A stretch of 64,000 nucleotides of DNA, taken from contig CP136491.1 in the NCBI GenBank assembly GCA_032768795.1, forward strand, positions 1,550,001 to 1,614,000, written 5' to 3'. Shown here piece after piece: positions 53,142 through 63,538 of this stretch. A program made the translations under genes and the position numbers. How positions within the stretch are numbered: the first letter of the stretch is position 1; each line of letters begins with the position of its first letter. Origin of the DNA: Tremella fuciformis (lineage: Eukaryota; Basidiomycota; Tremellomycetes; Tremellales; Tremellaceae). Below the pieces are notes generated by a model that did not search any database, was not told the DNA's origin, and was given only the letters and a program-made list of their open reading frames with translations.

Positions 53142-54176
53142 TCACATATCGGACCACACTTTGAGCTTGTAAGGCTCAATGAGTGTGACTGCCCAATCTA
53201 TGGGCGACCCAGGCCAGTCCGGGGAGCCATACTCCAAGGCCGGCGCCTCCTCGCTTTCGAGGTCCCCTCTCAGACATAGCGCCGTAAAAGGCGGGATAGA
53301 CGATGCAGTCATCATCAAGGGAGTCACATAACGCTCCCAGCCTGCAGTCCTAGCCCGCGCGGAAATGGCGATGGCTTTGTACAACCTGCGAGCCAGGGCG
53401 TGCGCCTCCTTGCTTCTGGTCTTTGTGATGCCTTCGGGCAGCAGCGGTTCGACCACGTCGGTCAGATCTGGAATCCACTGCTCCTTCGGGTTCGGCCTGC
53501 TGACGCGGCCCGTCAGCTTGACGGCCCGCCATGTAGCGAAGCAATAAAGAGTCCAGTGGCTTCCGATCCGTGCCAGTGCAAATTCTGAGACGGAAGCAGC
53601 AGCCGGGTCGCGCGTCTCCTCATCCACGAAATCCTGAAATTCGCTCTTTATGTATGGGAGCGATGCTTGGGTCGTCAGATCCTGAGCCGGCAGCCCCACT
53701 GCCTGCGTCCAGTGATATGCTTCAGGCGCGACTGGGTCACGAATATTGCCCATAGCAACGTTGAAGTGATGATAATTTGCGCCATCGCCAGATAGTGTCG
53801 CGCACGGACCCCCTAACGGCTGAGGGTGGCATGATTTCTGATCCCCGAGCATCCCGTATTCATTGTCGAACAAAGACGGTTCGTCGAACGATCCGGAGGT
53901 TGAATTTGGAGGGCCGGAGTTAGCGTAATTCTGGTCCGGCAAGCCATGCGTATCAAAGATATTGCCTATGGACATCTGAGACAGAGGTTCGATTGGCCTC
54001 ATGTATAGGTGGGATCTCCCTTCGGTTTGAAACGATGATTCCGATAGAAGAGACTCGGCGGCCCCTCTCATCGCATCGTGCTGTACTCCGCGCGACTGCG
54101 GGTGTGATTGGCGATGTGGAGTTTCAGCAGGTGCAGTCCAGTTCGGCAAATTCTGAGAGCTGTAAGTGCTGTCCAT
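53142..54176 (-). CDS. Orphan gene, two-member family, copy B
   Basis: Intronless, 344 aa starting MDSTYSSQNLPNWTAPAETP. It has the same layout as copy A: a long disordered N-terminus with LPYIKSEFQDF (one SUMO-consensus-like site), then the shared module. The module contains EFALARIGSHWTLYCFATWR, AVKLTGRVSRPNPKEQWIPD, LTDVVEPLLPEGITK and the helix EAHALARRLYKAIAISARAR. Conserved positions against copy A are the W-T-[LV]-Y, R-P-x(3-4)-W-IPD and RRLYK/RRIYK motifs. No known domain. It is an ancient tandem duplicate of copy A, given low identity but the same order, strand and spacing. Confidence 0.7.
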   Translation of the reverse strand: MDSTYSSQNLPNWTAPAETPHRQSHPQSRGVQHDAMRGAAESLLSESSFQTEGRSHLYMRPIEPLSQMSIGNIFDTHGLPDQNYANSGPPNSTSGSFDEPSLFDNEYGMLGDQKSCHPQPLGGPCATLSGDGANYHHFNVAMGNIRDPVAPEAYHWTQAVGLPAQDLTTQASLPYIKSEFQDFVDEETRDPAAASVSEFALARIGSHWTLYCFATWRAVKLTGRVSRPNPKEQWIPDLTDVVEPLLPEGITKTRSKEAHALARRLYKAIAISARARTAGWERYVTPLMMTASSIPPFTALCLRGDLESEEAPALEYGSPDWPGSPIDWAVTLIEPYKLKVWSDM

Positions 54177-54792
54177 GCTAGGTTCGGACCTCAGTGCTTA
54201 TGCTTGCAGCGAGATGGCGAGATGCGTACTCAACAAACGATGAGCAGCCACTGGGCAAAAGATTTGACATCTCGAACCATCCATTAATCAGCTCCTGCGC
54301 CCTCCCTTGGGCTTGTTTTCTTATTCGCTGACCGCTCATGGCAAAGACGGTGCATGAGCAATGGACCGTTCAAACAATCACTAGGTCAGGATCGCCAATG
54401 GATGTTCGAGGTCTACGTTGCGGCCTCAGCTGGTCCACGGCGATGTGATTCTGAGTCGGCCTGGTGCGATGCTGGGCAACATAAAGGTTCTATCTGGGCC
54501 TTCCTGTGGCAGAAAGGTGAAGAGTATGCCCGGACGACTGTTGTGTTATCGCGGCAAGCTCGAGTTTCGTCGGGTCTTTGCTTTTGGCAAACAAAAGCCT
54601 TGCTAATGTATACGAAATTACATGCGAAAATAGCAAATCCCCCTAGAGCTCGGTGGAAGACGTATGCTCGGAACGTGCGGTCGATAAACTCGGACACCTC
54701 ACCATGTCCGCCCGAACGGCGAGACCCACTGTCGCTTGTCGAGCCATCTCTGATTCATCTCGTCGCGATTCATGTCGGCGCAGGCCTCATCG
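54177..54792. other. Spacer, no gene recognised
   Basis: About 615 bases upstream of copy B and downstream of the Gly/Met-rich gene. Open frames on both strands show no family resemblance. Confidence 0.35.
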
Positions 54793-55900
54793 TCAGTAAC
54801 CCTCCATAAACGAATGTTTACGAGGAAGATTTACCAGGGTCATTGTGCGACTGACAGATGGCGCTTCTTCTGCGAGTCCATTCCATGGGCGCCTCACGCC
54901 AAACTGGTCCAGCGTGGGAACAGGGTCCCACGTATAAATCGGACCCAGATCAGGTGGCGGTTGCGAGGCCATGGCTGGCGATTTTTCCGCCATCGCCGGT
55001 GTCGGAATAGGCATAGGTCGGGCCAGACCTCCGCGTAGGGCCTGCATGTACATCTTTTGTTGCTCTCTGCGGTTGAGCCATGCCCAACTGAACAATAACA
55101 TGACTTACTTCATCGCCTGCTTCTCGCGCTTTCTCTGGGCCTTTACGTGATCCTTGACCATCTTGTCGTATGCGGCTTGCATGCGTTTGAGCTGCTTGCG
55201 TTCGTACTTTGGAAGAGCAGCAACTGCTTCGGGAGGCATGCCCATGCCCGGCGGAGGCGGCAGTCCCAGATCCTGCGCCGCCATATTTGGCCATCCTCCC
55301 TGCTGCGCGGGTTGCTGGGCAGATTGACCGTACGACTCCATACCATATCCGAAGTCACCCATTCCCATTCCCGCGCCCATGCCCATGCCCATGCCCATAC
55401 TGTGACCACCCAGGCCCATTCCTGTACTGTGACCTCCCATGCCCATCCCGTGGGTGCTCATCTCAATGGGATTGCTGGGCATTCCCATGCCGCCCAATCC
55501 GCCAGACATAGGCATATCCCCGCCAAACATACCGGCCGAGTGGCCCGTCATTCCTCCAGCTCCAGCACCTTGGCCAAACATGGCCGCGGAATGACCTGAG
55601 CCCGGAGCGCCTCCTGCTGACATCGTTGACACCTTGCCAAAACTTTGCTAGCCTTGAGTCCTGCCGCCCGTTTTCGGGTTTGCGTATACTCACTGTTCCA
55701 GTCCAGTCCACGTCCTTCTCAAAGAGCCGCCCCCAGAAACCCTTCTTGGGCTCGTAGACTCTTTGTCGCCTCGGTGGGGCGGTCGGGTTGTTAGGATCAA
55801 AGATCAACCTCGTGCTGACTTGGGCCTTCTTTATGCCCCTACCGGTAGGCTCGACGTAGGGCAGGCCCCTCCGGGCAGCCTCGACCGCGGGATCGGGCAT
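54793..55900 (-). CDS. Gly/Met-rich repeat protein, unknown
   Basis: Not recognised. Exons 55900-55694, 55632-55109, 55066-54793, 334 aa. The N-terminus (MPDPAVEAARRGLPYVEPTG; RLIFDPNNPTAPPRRQRVYE; PKKGFWGRLFEKDVDWTG) looks ordered and conserved in style. The middle (about 75-185) is a Gly/Met/Ser/His-rich low-complexity stretch of GHSxGM and GMGMGMG repeats. A Lys/Arg helix (KYERKQLKRMQAAYDKMVKD) comes next, then a C-terminal part with PDLGPIYTWDPVPTLDQFGV. The repeat could vary in length between strains. Function unknown; the C-terminal motifs suggest a membrane-peripheral or condensate-forming protein, which is only a guess. Confidence 0.7.
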
Positions 55901-56149
55901 CTCCCACGCTCAATCTCGTTAGCCCGAGAAATGTGAGGGAAAGCACATGAGGTAGAGGTACGTCTGCCGGTTGCCATCCCATCTAAGCGCTGATCGGATG
56001 AGCACTTGATGCGCATATGAAACAACGGACAATAGCCCGTTTAGCCATCATCACCTCGACGCCGAGCGGTCACGTGATCGCCGCGCCGGACCAAAAGTTG
56101 CTTCTTCTTGCTGTCCCTCTTCTCTACTTCATTGACCTGTGACGACATC

Positions 56150-57054
56150 ATGAGCGCAGCATCGAGTTCGCGGACGGCGGGCAAAAGCAATATCGCTCTC
56201 TTGACCGAGGGGGCAAGGTATATTCAGCGGGCGAAAAAATCGAGGCAGGACCAGGTGGAGGAGATCAAGTTTGACGATGAGGCTCGAAGGTGAACATCTC
56301 CGACTGAAGGGTTGACGTGGAAATTGATGCCCTCGTAGGGACTGGCTTACGGGATTCTCCAAGCGGAAGAAGGCAAAAAAGGACGAGCGGGTGGCTCGGG
56401 CCAAAGAGCGAGACCACAAAGCTCATCTGGACGAGAGGCGCAAGGTGACTCTTGGGCTGGTTACTGAAGTCGTTGAGGTTGACATACAGGCACGGCAAGA
56501 CCTACGAGAGCGAGCCAAGGAGAACGTGAAGAATGTGCGAATAGCCATGGGGCTAACTGAAGCAGCAGAGGACGACGAGGAAGGTCAGCTGATTTGTCGT
56601 GATTCTAGAATGTGGCTGATCAGTAGACGAAGAGGGGGAAGAGGAGGCAGAAGGCAAGGCAGAGGAAGAAGAGTACGAGGACGGCGAGCAGCTCGCGACG
56701 GTGACTATCGTTGAAGACTTCGACCCCGCTTCGACGTCGCGCCCCACATATCGGGATTCTGCATCGCCCTCGCCAGAGGCAGAGGCTGCGCGACCGAAAG
56801 AGGCAAAGAAGCCCAAAGTGCCGCTGATGGAGCCGTCCAGTGCACGGGCGCAAAAGGCTCTCAAGCGGAAGAAAGACAAGGCCAAAGAGAAAGAGGAGAA
56901 GCAGAGGAGTCACAGCATGGAGACCAAGTCGGAGCGGAAGAAGGGCAAGATGATGGAGGCGAAGAAACGGGCCAAGAAGGCTGGTATTGCCCTTGAGCGG
57001 GATGGCAAGAGAAGAGGCAAGTCAGCCGTCAGGGGGAAGGGGAAGCGGAGATGA
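56150..57054 (+). CDS. RRP17: NOL12/Rrp17-family nucleolar protein
   Basis: Nucleolar RNA-binding exonuclease family needed for 60S pre-rRNA 5' processing. Exons 56150-56289, 56339-56583, 56627-57054, 270 aa. The signature EIKFDDEARRDWLTGFSKRK followed by KAKKDERVARAKERDHKAHL matches the Nop25/NOL12 domain start (E-I-x-F-D ... LTGF-x-KRK). A long charged helix, an acidic block (EEEEYEDGE) and a Lys/Arg-rich C-terminus (RAKKAGIALERDGKRRGKSA) complete it. The start ATG gives a short Ser/Ala lead. Confidence 0.88.
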
Positions 57055-57122
57055 GCATGGCCAAACACATTGCGGTTGGAATCCTGCACATGACGAGATC
57101 TGTTGTACCATGCACATGCACA

Positions 57123-59220
57123 CTACGTCCGTTCTGACATCTCTAGATGCTCTTGCCTCAACATGGGCTCTGCTCCTTCGTCCATCGCTCTTCCAGTTCT
57201 GACTGGTCTTCTTCCCGGCAATAGATTCTGGATGTCTTCCTGGAATTTGTGCCAGCCGTCTGCTCTCAGCTAGACACCTTGACAGGACATGCTGACGACT
57301 CACGGCTAACGTCCTCTCGCCACCCACCATCAACATACTGCTTGTTGATCGAAGCTGCTCGACCACGGGCTGTCAGGTAGTACATCGGCACACCGGCAGA
57401 CATGAACACTTCTCGTCAGCTTAACCTATCTGACGGTGATCAATGCTGACAGAACGCGGCGATCGCCTCTCCTGGAGCCGCAAAGATCGGCATGAGCAAC
57501 AAGAACAGAGCGACCTGATATCAGAATCGCCTTCAACCTGTACTGATATCTCACCGCGCAGAAGGTGACTGGTGTGACGAGCCAAGTTTTGTACGGCCTT
57601 TCCAGATGAGGCTCCTTCACACGCAATACGAGAAGGCCCAGTACCGTCAGCAAATAGAAAGACCAGCTGACCACCGAGAAGAAGTTGAGCAACGTCCGGA
57701 AACCGCCGCCAAAGGTGACAAAGAATGCGGTGACAGCAGCTTGAAGTGCCATCGCGTTGTCAGGTGTCCTGCGGCGATGATGTAGACGGGAGAAGATCTC
57801 CGGTAAGAAGTGATCTCGCGAAGCGGCGTACAGTAGGCGTGAGGCTGACGGTCAGCTGGTTCGACCTGAGATTGCAATAAGCTGACTGGTGAAGAATGCA
57901 TTGTTGAGCGCGCCAAAACAGCTGACAGCCACCAATGTGCTGAAGACCACGGCACCAAGTTTGCCAATGACGACCCGACCGAAGTCCAAAGCGACGGTGT
58001 TGCTCGATGCTACGATAGTTGGATCCAGCACGATGAAGTAGCTGCAGTTGGCCAGCACGAAGAGGATCAGAACGAGGAGCATCGATCCATGAACCGCTCG
58101 AGGGAGATCCCGATTGGGGTTGTACATTTCGCCAGCGACAAACTGCCGATGTGAGCAGAATAGACTACCACATATAATCAGCTCACATTGCATTGGTCCC
58201 AGCCGTCAAAGGCCCACAAGCCTGAGTACAGGGCAATAGCATAGCTGCTTGGCCGAGGCGATGTCCCGGCGAAAAACTCGCCGGGCGAGAACGCTGCAGG
58301 GGCGCCGTGCCGGATGAGGAAGACCAGTCCTAGTCCACCGACAGAGAAAAGGGTGCCGACCTTGAAGGTCGTAATGACGACAGAAAAGTTGGCGCCCATG
58401 CTACGTGAAACCAGATTGAGGATCGACACGATGATGATCGCGATGACGGCCGTGATCTTGAAAGTCCATTCGGGAACGATTGCCTCGGGATCGGCAGTGA
58501 AAGCGTGATATACGACTCGATTGACATACTCGCCAAAAATGAGGGCAATGATGGCACTGCCACCGGGTTTGAGGGTCGACGCCGCGGAGAAGGTGTAGAG
58601 GTACGACCAGAGTGGACCAAAAGCGTACGCGAGGTAGGCCTGGGCGCCGCCGGACAGAGGGATGGCGCAGCCGAGCTCAGCGAAGGAGCTTGTCCGTCAG
58701 CTTGAACATCGGTCGTAAGAAGTAAGCTGACCTTGCTCCTGTCCAAGCAAGAAGGCCAGACATGACCCAGACCATCAGGCTTGCTCCCACGCTGCCCACC
58801 TCTGCCACGACCACTCCGGGGGACGAGAAGATACCAGAGCCGACCTGCATTCCCACAATGAGCGCCATGGCTGTCTATCAGCTACTTCAAAGAGATCCTG
58901 AGCCCTAGCTGACCGTGTCTCAGTCCGACAAGCTTCTCCTCGGCCTGGCCTGCTTGGGCGTCGGCGCCCGCTTCCCCACTCAACGTCAGGGGTAAGAGGG
59001 CATGCTGAAAGTCGAAGCCGCCAAGGCTGGTGATGGTCGAAGAGCGGCCATGTCTCCCTAGTCCCGGTCGCTCTCCCAGAGGGAACGACTCTGAGGCCTC
59101 CAGGTCACCCAGTGATGCTCGAGAAGAAGATCCGTCGTCTGACGCAGAGTCCGTATCGTCTTTTCGAGGGCGAGGCGATGTTGAGCGAAAGTCCGAGACC
59201 CTGGCGGTCGAGGAAGCCAT
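57123..59220 (-). CDS. APC-family amino-acid permease (LAT/MUP1-like)
   Basis: Multi-pass plasma-membrane transporter. Exons in minus order: 59220-58914, 58870-58732, 58688-58187, 58142-57887, 57844-57555, 57514-57451, 57408-57304, 57259-57123, giving 599 aa. A disordered, Ser-rich cytosolic N-terminus (~100 aa) precedes about twelve helices. TM1 carries MQVGSGIFSSPGVV, the unwound G-S-G-I-F substrate motif of the LAT group, followed by SFAELGCAIPLSGGAQAYLA. Later helices include YSGLWAFDGWDQCNFVAGEM, VAVSCFGALNNAFFTTSRLL and FYLLTVLGLLVLR. Fungal relatives include MUP1/MUP3 and SLC7-type exchangers without the heavy-chain partner. The last exon (KFQEDIQNLLPGRRP) is inferred; reading through its donor would end at 57266 instead. 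Confidence 0.87.
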
Positions 59221-59531
59221 CTCTCCAGTCAATATGCTGTCAAAGCACCTCTATGGCCTGTCAATCATGCTGACCAGGGGTTCTTTGACGTCCGTCGTGT
59301 GCTGTCAAGTGTTCATGGTATCCGCGAGACATGCTACACAGTGTATGACGAAATCTAGATCACGTGACGAGATCTCGACGCGTCTTGCGGCGTCGATGAC
59401 GAGACTTTTGATATCATACACGCTCGACATCGCAACAATCCACACAAAGATTGAAGAGCCTGGATTGCACAGCACCTCTGCACTTGAAACCATACACATA
59501 TCTTGCCCGCACCCCTTGACGCAGAATCATC

Positions 59532-61043
59532 ATGTCACTATGGGTGGACAAGGTAGGCGTAGGGTCGGTGGCCCCGCTGAACATCAGTATCGTCCGCGGA
59601 CCCTCGATGACCTGCACTACCACCCTCAGCTCTCGTCTCGCCTAAAGTCTCTCGTGAGGAGATCCAACTCGCCAGGATGGCTGCTGATATGCAGGCAGCG
59701 TCTGGCGACTTTCCTCATATCCTCTTCTATGGCCCGTCAGGCGCAGGCAAGAAGGTCAGATAGCAAGCGCGGCGTGAAGAAGAGTGCTGACATATCTAGA
59801 CTCGGATCATGTGCACCCTGCGCGAGCTCTACGGTCCAGGAGTAGAAAAAGTCAATGAGGATCGAAGAAGGAGGGGCAACACGATCTGACGACCAGTTGC
59901 GGATTGATCAAAGAGTGTTCGTCACACCATCCGGCAGGAAGCTCGATGTCAACGTCGTGCAGTCGAATTATCATATCGAGCTCACCCCTTCGTCAGCTAC
60001 GACATGGATCCTGAGGGGTTTCAGCTGATATCCAGGGATGTAGGCATGTATGACCGGGTGGTCATCCAAGACATCTTGAAGGAGATTGCCCAGACCCAAC
60101 AGGTGGACCTGAACGCCAAGCAACGCTTCAAGGGTGATCTTGCCGAAAGTCAGGCTACAGTGCCGCTGACGGACAGTCGTGATCGTCAACGAGGCCGATG
60201 CTTTGACGAGGGACGCACAAGCGGCACTGAGAAGAACGATGGAGAAGTACATGACGAACATGCGCCTGATCCTCTGCGCGAGCAGTACGAGCAAGATCAT
60301 TGCCCCTATACGGAGTCGATGTCTACTTGTTCGCGTAGCAGCGCCAGACGACGACGAGGTGAGCTCCGGCTCCTACATCACTCTTTTGATTGACTCGGGA
60401 GCTGACGAGTTTTCAGATGCTTCGCGTACTCCAACACGTAGCAAAGAAAGAACGATTCCAGCTCCCACCAAACGCCTCATCCTCCGTCATCAACTCCGCT
60501 CAGGGCAATCTTCGAAAAGCTCTATTGGTATTCGAAGCAATGAAAATGCAAAAGCCCGATCTGACAGGCGACCTGGACGTCGCCAAACCAGATTGGGAAA
60601 CGTACTGCTCGAAGATTGCCGACCAAATATTGCAAGAGCAGTCAGCCCAGAAGTTGCTCGACGTCCGTGGCAAGCTGTACGAGCTCTTGAGTCATTGCAT
60701 TCCCCCGACAGTCGTCTTGAAGGTGAGGCAGCTGTGATTGAGCAATGGGAACCTGCTGAGTGGCAGACTATCTCGGAACGGCTTGTGGACAAGGTAGACG
60801 ACACGCTGAAGCCGCAAATCGTGCACTGGGCAGCTCACTATGTGAGTTGCGAAAGACTGTGCGAGGCTGCAGCTGACGCGCCAGGAGCTTCGAATGAGAA
60901 TGGGCTCCAAGAAGATTTTCCATCTCGAGGCATTTGTGGCCAAAGTGATGAGGTAAGCTCAATTGACACTGCCCCAGCTAACGCGTAGCGTGTACAAAGC
61001 TTCGATGATGGGGATGCTGGAGGACTTTGACATGACCATGTAG
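59532..61043 (+). CDS. RFC5: Replication factor C small subunit (yeast Rfc5/human RFC3)
   Basis: AAA+ subunit of the PCNA clamp loader and of the Rad24, Elg1 and Ctf18 complexes. Eleven exons (59532-59552, 59588-59653, 59695-59754, 59800-59850, 59897-59991, 60036-60133, 60177-60358, 60417-60722, 60767-60841, 60885-60952, 60989-61043) give 358 aa. The start [19 protein letters not shown], Walker A variant GPSGAGKK (42-49), [20 protein letters not shown], and the SRC motif [14 protein letters not shown] identify this subunit. Its degenerate P-loop (second Lys instead of T) is normal for Rfc5. The [16 protein letters not shown] junction confirms the fifth splice. Yeast and human numbering differ; the symbol follows yeast. 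Confidence 0.94.
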
Positions 61044-61109
61044 ATTGCACCATGTATCATCGATATGTCTATGATCTACGGGTACGGTAATCGTCACCCC
61101 CACAGCCCA

Positions 61110-62265
61110 TCACTGCTTGGCCAGCACTGCCAAATCGCCAAAGCTTTCCATGACGAAGTCTGGTTTTGTCGGACTAGGGTTGTCGCCAAAGACCTGATCT
61201 CTACGAGTCACACCTAGCCGGTCAGCTAACACTTGGGCCAGCTCAAAGTCGACTGACCACCCATCACTAATAGAGTTCGTACGCCCGAGTTGATGCCAAA
61301 CTCGATATCAGTAAGGAGGTTGTCTCCCACCATCAGAGCCCGCTTCGGGTCAAAGTGGTGTCTGCTATCAGGATCTGCTTTAGGATCGATCACAGCGACG
61401 TACTCTGCGATGATGGCGTCCATCATGGGTTTATTCGGCTTCCCGATGACGGTCGGCTCCCTCTTCCCGCTCAGAGCGTAGACGAGGGGGTACGATATCG
61501 CCCCCGATCCGGGGAAGGTGGTGCCGTGCGTGGGGAACGTCTTGTCCTGGTTGGTGAGGAGGAAGTGCACGTCGGGGTCGTCGCGCAGGTACGAGTAAGC
61601 CTTGCAGAGCTTTTTGTAGTCTGACCGTCAGCCTTCCTGCACGTGGGATCCGGACCCCTGTGTTTCTTCTCACTGATAAAGGTGTCGAAGCCACATAGGA
61701 CAGCACCGATCGTTGGGTCAGGCTTGTAGTGATCGAAGCCCCCTGGTTCTGGGAAGACGCGGTCTTCCGGATCCTGCCGCCAGTCAGCATAGCCCATCTC
61801 GCAGTGCTGTCTGACACACCGACCCGCCCGCGTGGGATATCCCGCAGTTGTCCAGCTCCTCGTCCAGCCCGTCCTGCCCGATCACATACACCCGCTTGTC
61901 CTTCGGGAACTCCAGCACCTTCTGAAGGTATACCGCCGAGGCGTAGGCCGAGCCAAAGATCTCGCTCTCTTTCACTTGGATGCCCAGCTTGTCAAATGTC
62001 GCCTTGTATTGTCTCCGAGACTTGGTTGCGTTGTTCGTCACGAAAACCAGGCGCTTGCCTAGGTGTCAGGTGAAATTGCAGCTTTCTTCGAGGATAAGGA
62101 CTTGCCTGCTGCTCGCAGCATCGCCAGTACCTGCTTCACGCCCTCCACGACCACCGGCCCGTGGTAGATCACACCATCACAATCGAGCAAGAAGGTGTCG
62201 ACCGAGTCGACAAGCTCGCGATATTCGTCAGGTGTCTTGAGCACCTGGGGAGTAGAGCGTGTCAT
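61110..62265 (-). CDS. PHO13: HAD-type phosphoglycolate/4-nitrophenyl phosphatase
   Basis: Metabolite-repair phosphatase that hydrolyses 2-phosphoglycolate, 4-phosphoerythronate and 2-phospho-lactate. Exons 62265-62106, 62058-61820, 61773-61674, 61620-61258, 61213-61110, 321 aa. HAD motif I is LLDCDGVIYHG (nucleophile Asp28, acid Asp30), motif II VFVTNNATKS, cap substrate region CGISHAGGSDPEDRVF, motif III KPNKPMMDAI and motif IV MVGDNLLTDIEFG. Restoring RAAGKRLVFVTNN across the first intron (62105-62059) needs a GC-AG junction with consensus GCAAGT donor. The second donor (GTGTGT) is weaker but forced by frame. Convergent with RFC5. Confidence 0.93.
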
Positions 62266-62473
62266 TTTGAGTGGGCGGGCGTTCGCTGGGGGATCGATAT
62301 GCGGTAGAGGCAGCTGTTACCAGCTTTCGGGTACCGCTGAGCTATGTGCTGCCGTGGACAATCGAGCGTAACCTCTCTACACGTGGTCATCTCCCGACAA
62401 TGTCCCGAGCTGCTGAAGTCTGACGAAATCCTCGTCCATTTCGAACGCGAGCGTCACCTCGACCCAATACACC

Positions 62474-63274
62474 ATGACCACACCGAGTCAATTGCCCTCA
62501 GCAGAGGCCCTAGCACTGTCCGCGGCGGCCTTCTCAGCCTCTATCGACGCCTGGATTCCCGCGGGCTGGGGCGCATCTTCGTCCAGCTCCAAGACGACCG
62601 AGCTCACACTGAGCGGATTTGGCGGCGCCGACGACCGTCTGGGACTGGGCCATCCCCTCCTCGATCAGCTCAGCAAGCAACCAGCAACCTCGGGCCTGGG
62701 AGCTCTGGGGAAGAAGCTCGCCAAGCGGCCGAAACGAGACGACGAAGCTGCACCGAGTGCACCCGACAATGAGAACGAGAGCGAGGAGGAGGAAAGCAGG
62801 GCTCAGGCGTTCAAGAGCAAGAGTACGGGTCGAGGGAGGGGCATGGATATGCTCAGTCAGCGGAAGAAGAAGTTGAAAGGTGCAAATGGTACCGAACACC
62901 CCGCTGTCGCATTCAGCAAGGCTGCGACAGCGACAGAGCGGTCCGAGCGTCCAGACGAAGAGAGAGCCCCGGAAGTGATCACAGCGGACGACGTGGAGCC
63001 GTTAATGAATGGTCCTTCCGCGCCGGCGAAGGAGGGAAATGTCGTCGAGGAGACTCAGGGAACCTTGGCATCAGATGAGAGGCGGGGAGGAGACGGAGAT
63101 GGAGACGATGGGGACGAGGAGGATGAGCACCCTCCAGACCACCCCGACGATCAAGCGAAGGGTACGAAGGACCAAAACGCCGGCACACTGAGCAAGACTC
63201 AACAGAGGCGGTTGAAGCGAAAAGCGGCCAAGCTCGCGAAAAAGGCCCGGGACGAGGCGAGTAAACGAAAATGA
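62474..63274 (+). CDS. Charged nucleolar-like protein, unknown
   Basis: Intronless, 266 aa from MTTPSQLPSAEALALSAAAF. The segment GADDRLGLGHPLLDQLSKQ resembles the R-L-G-L-G signature of a small DUF3245-type family, but the match is too short to be sure. The rest is acidic (NESEEEES; DGDDGDEEDE) alternating with basic blocks (KRPKRDDE; QRKKKLKG), ending with the basic helix TQQRRLKRKAAKLAKKARDE, typical of ribosome-assembly or nucleolar factors. No enzyme motif. By inference a nuclear or nucleolar small protein. Confidence 0.7.
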   Translation: MTTPSQLPSAEALALSAAAFSASIDAWIPAGWGASSSSSKTTELTLSGFGGADDRLGLGHPLLDQLSKQPATSGLGALGKKLAKRPKRDDEAAPSAPDNENESEEEESRAQAFKSKSTGRGRGMDMLSQRKKKLKGANGTEHPAVAFSKAATATERSERPDEERAPEVITADDVEPLMNGPSAPAKEGNVVEETQGTLASDERRGGDGDGDDGDEEDEHPPDHPDDQAKGTKDQNAGTLSKTQQRRLKRKAAKLAKKARDEASKRK

Positions 63275-63538
63275 TCGATTCATGTGCGACAATCACTACC
63301 TCAGTCCCGCCTGTTCGAGACTACCGAAAGCCGACATCATTCGTCGGTCGACCTCGGCCATCTTGGCAACCCGCACTTACAAGAGCCTCAGCTCTTCGTC
63401 CTAATTCGCACACTGTCTTCTGTTGTATGCCACGCTTGCATTGCTTCTGCCGTTTGATATGACAGCGAAAGCTCAAGACCCAAAATAACATTGATCGCTA
63501 AGGCTACAACAAATGAAACACAAGCGATTTAAGGGGCA

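Noticed and set aside
62344..62772. Plus-strand frame overlapping the start of the 62474 gene
   Set aside because: It runs out of frame with the 266-aa gene and has no independent features.
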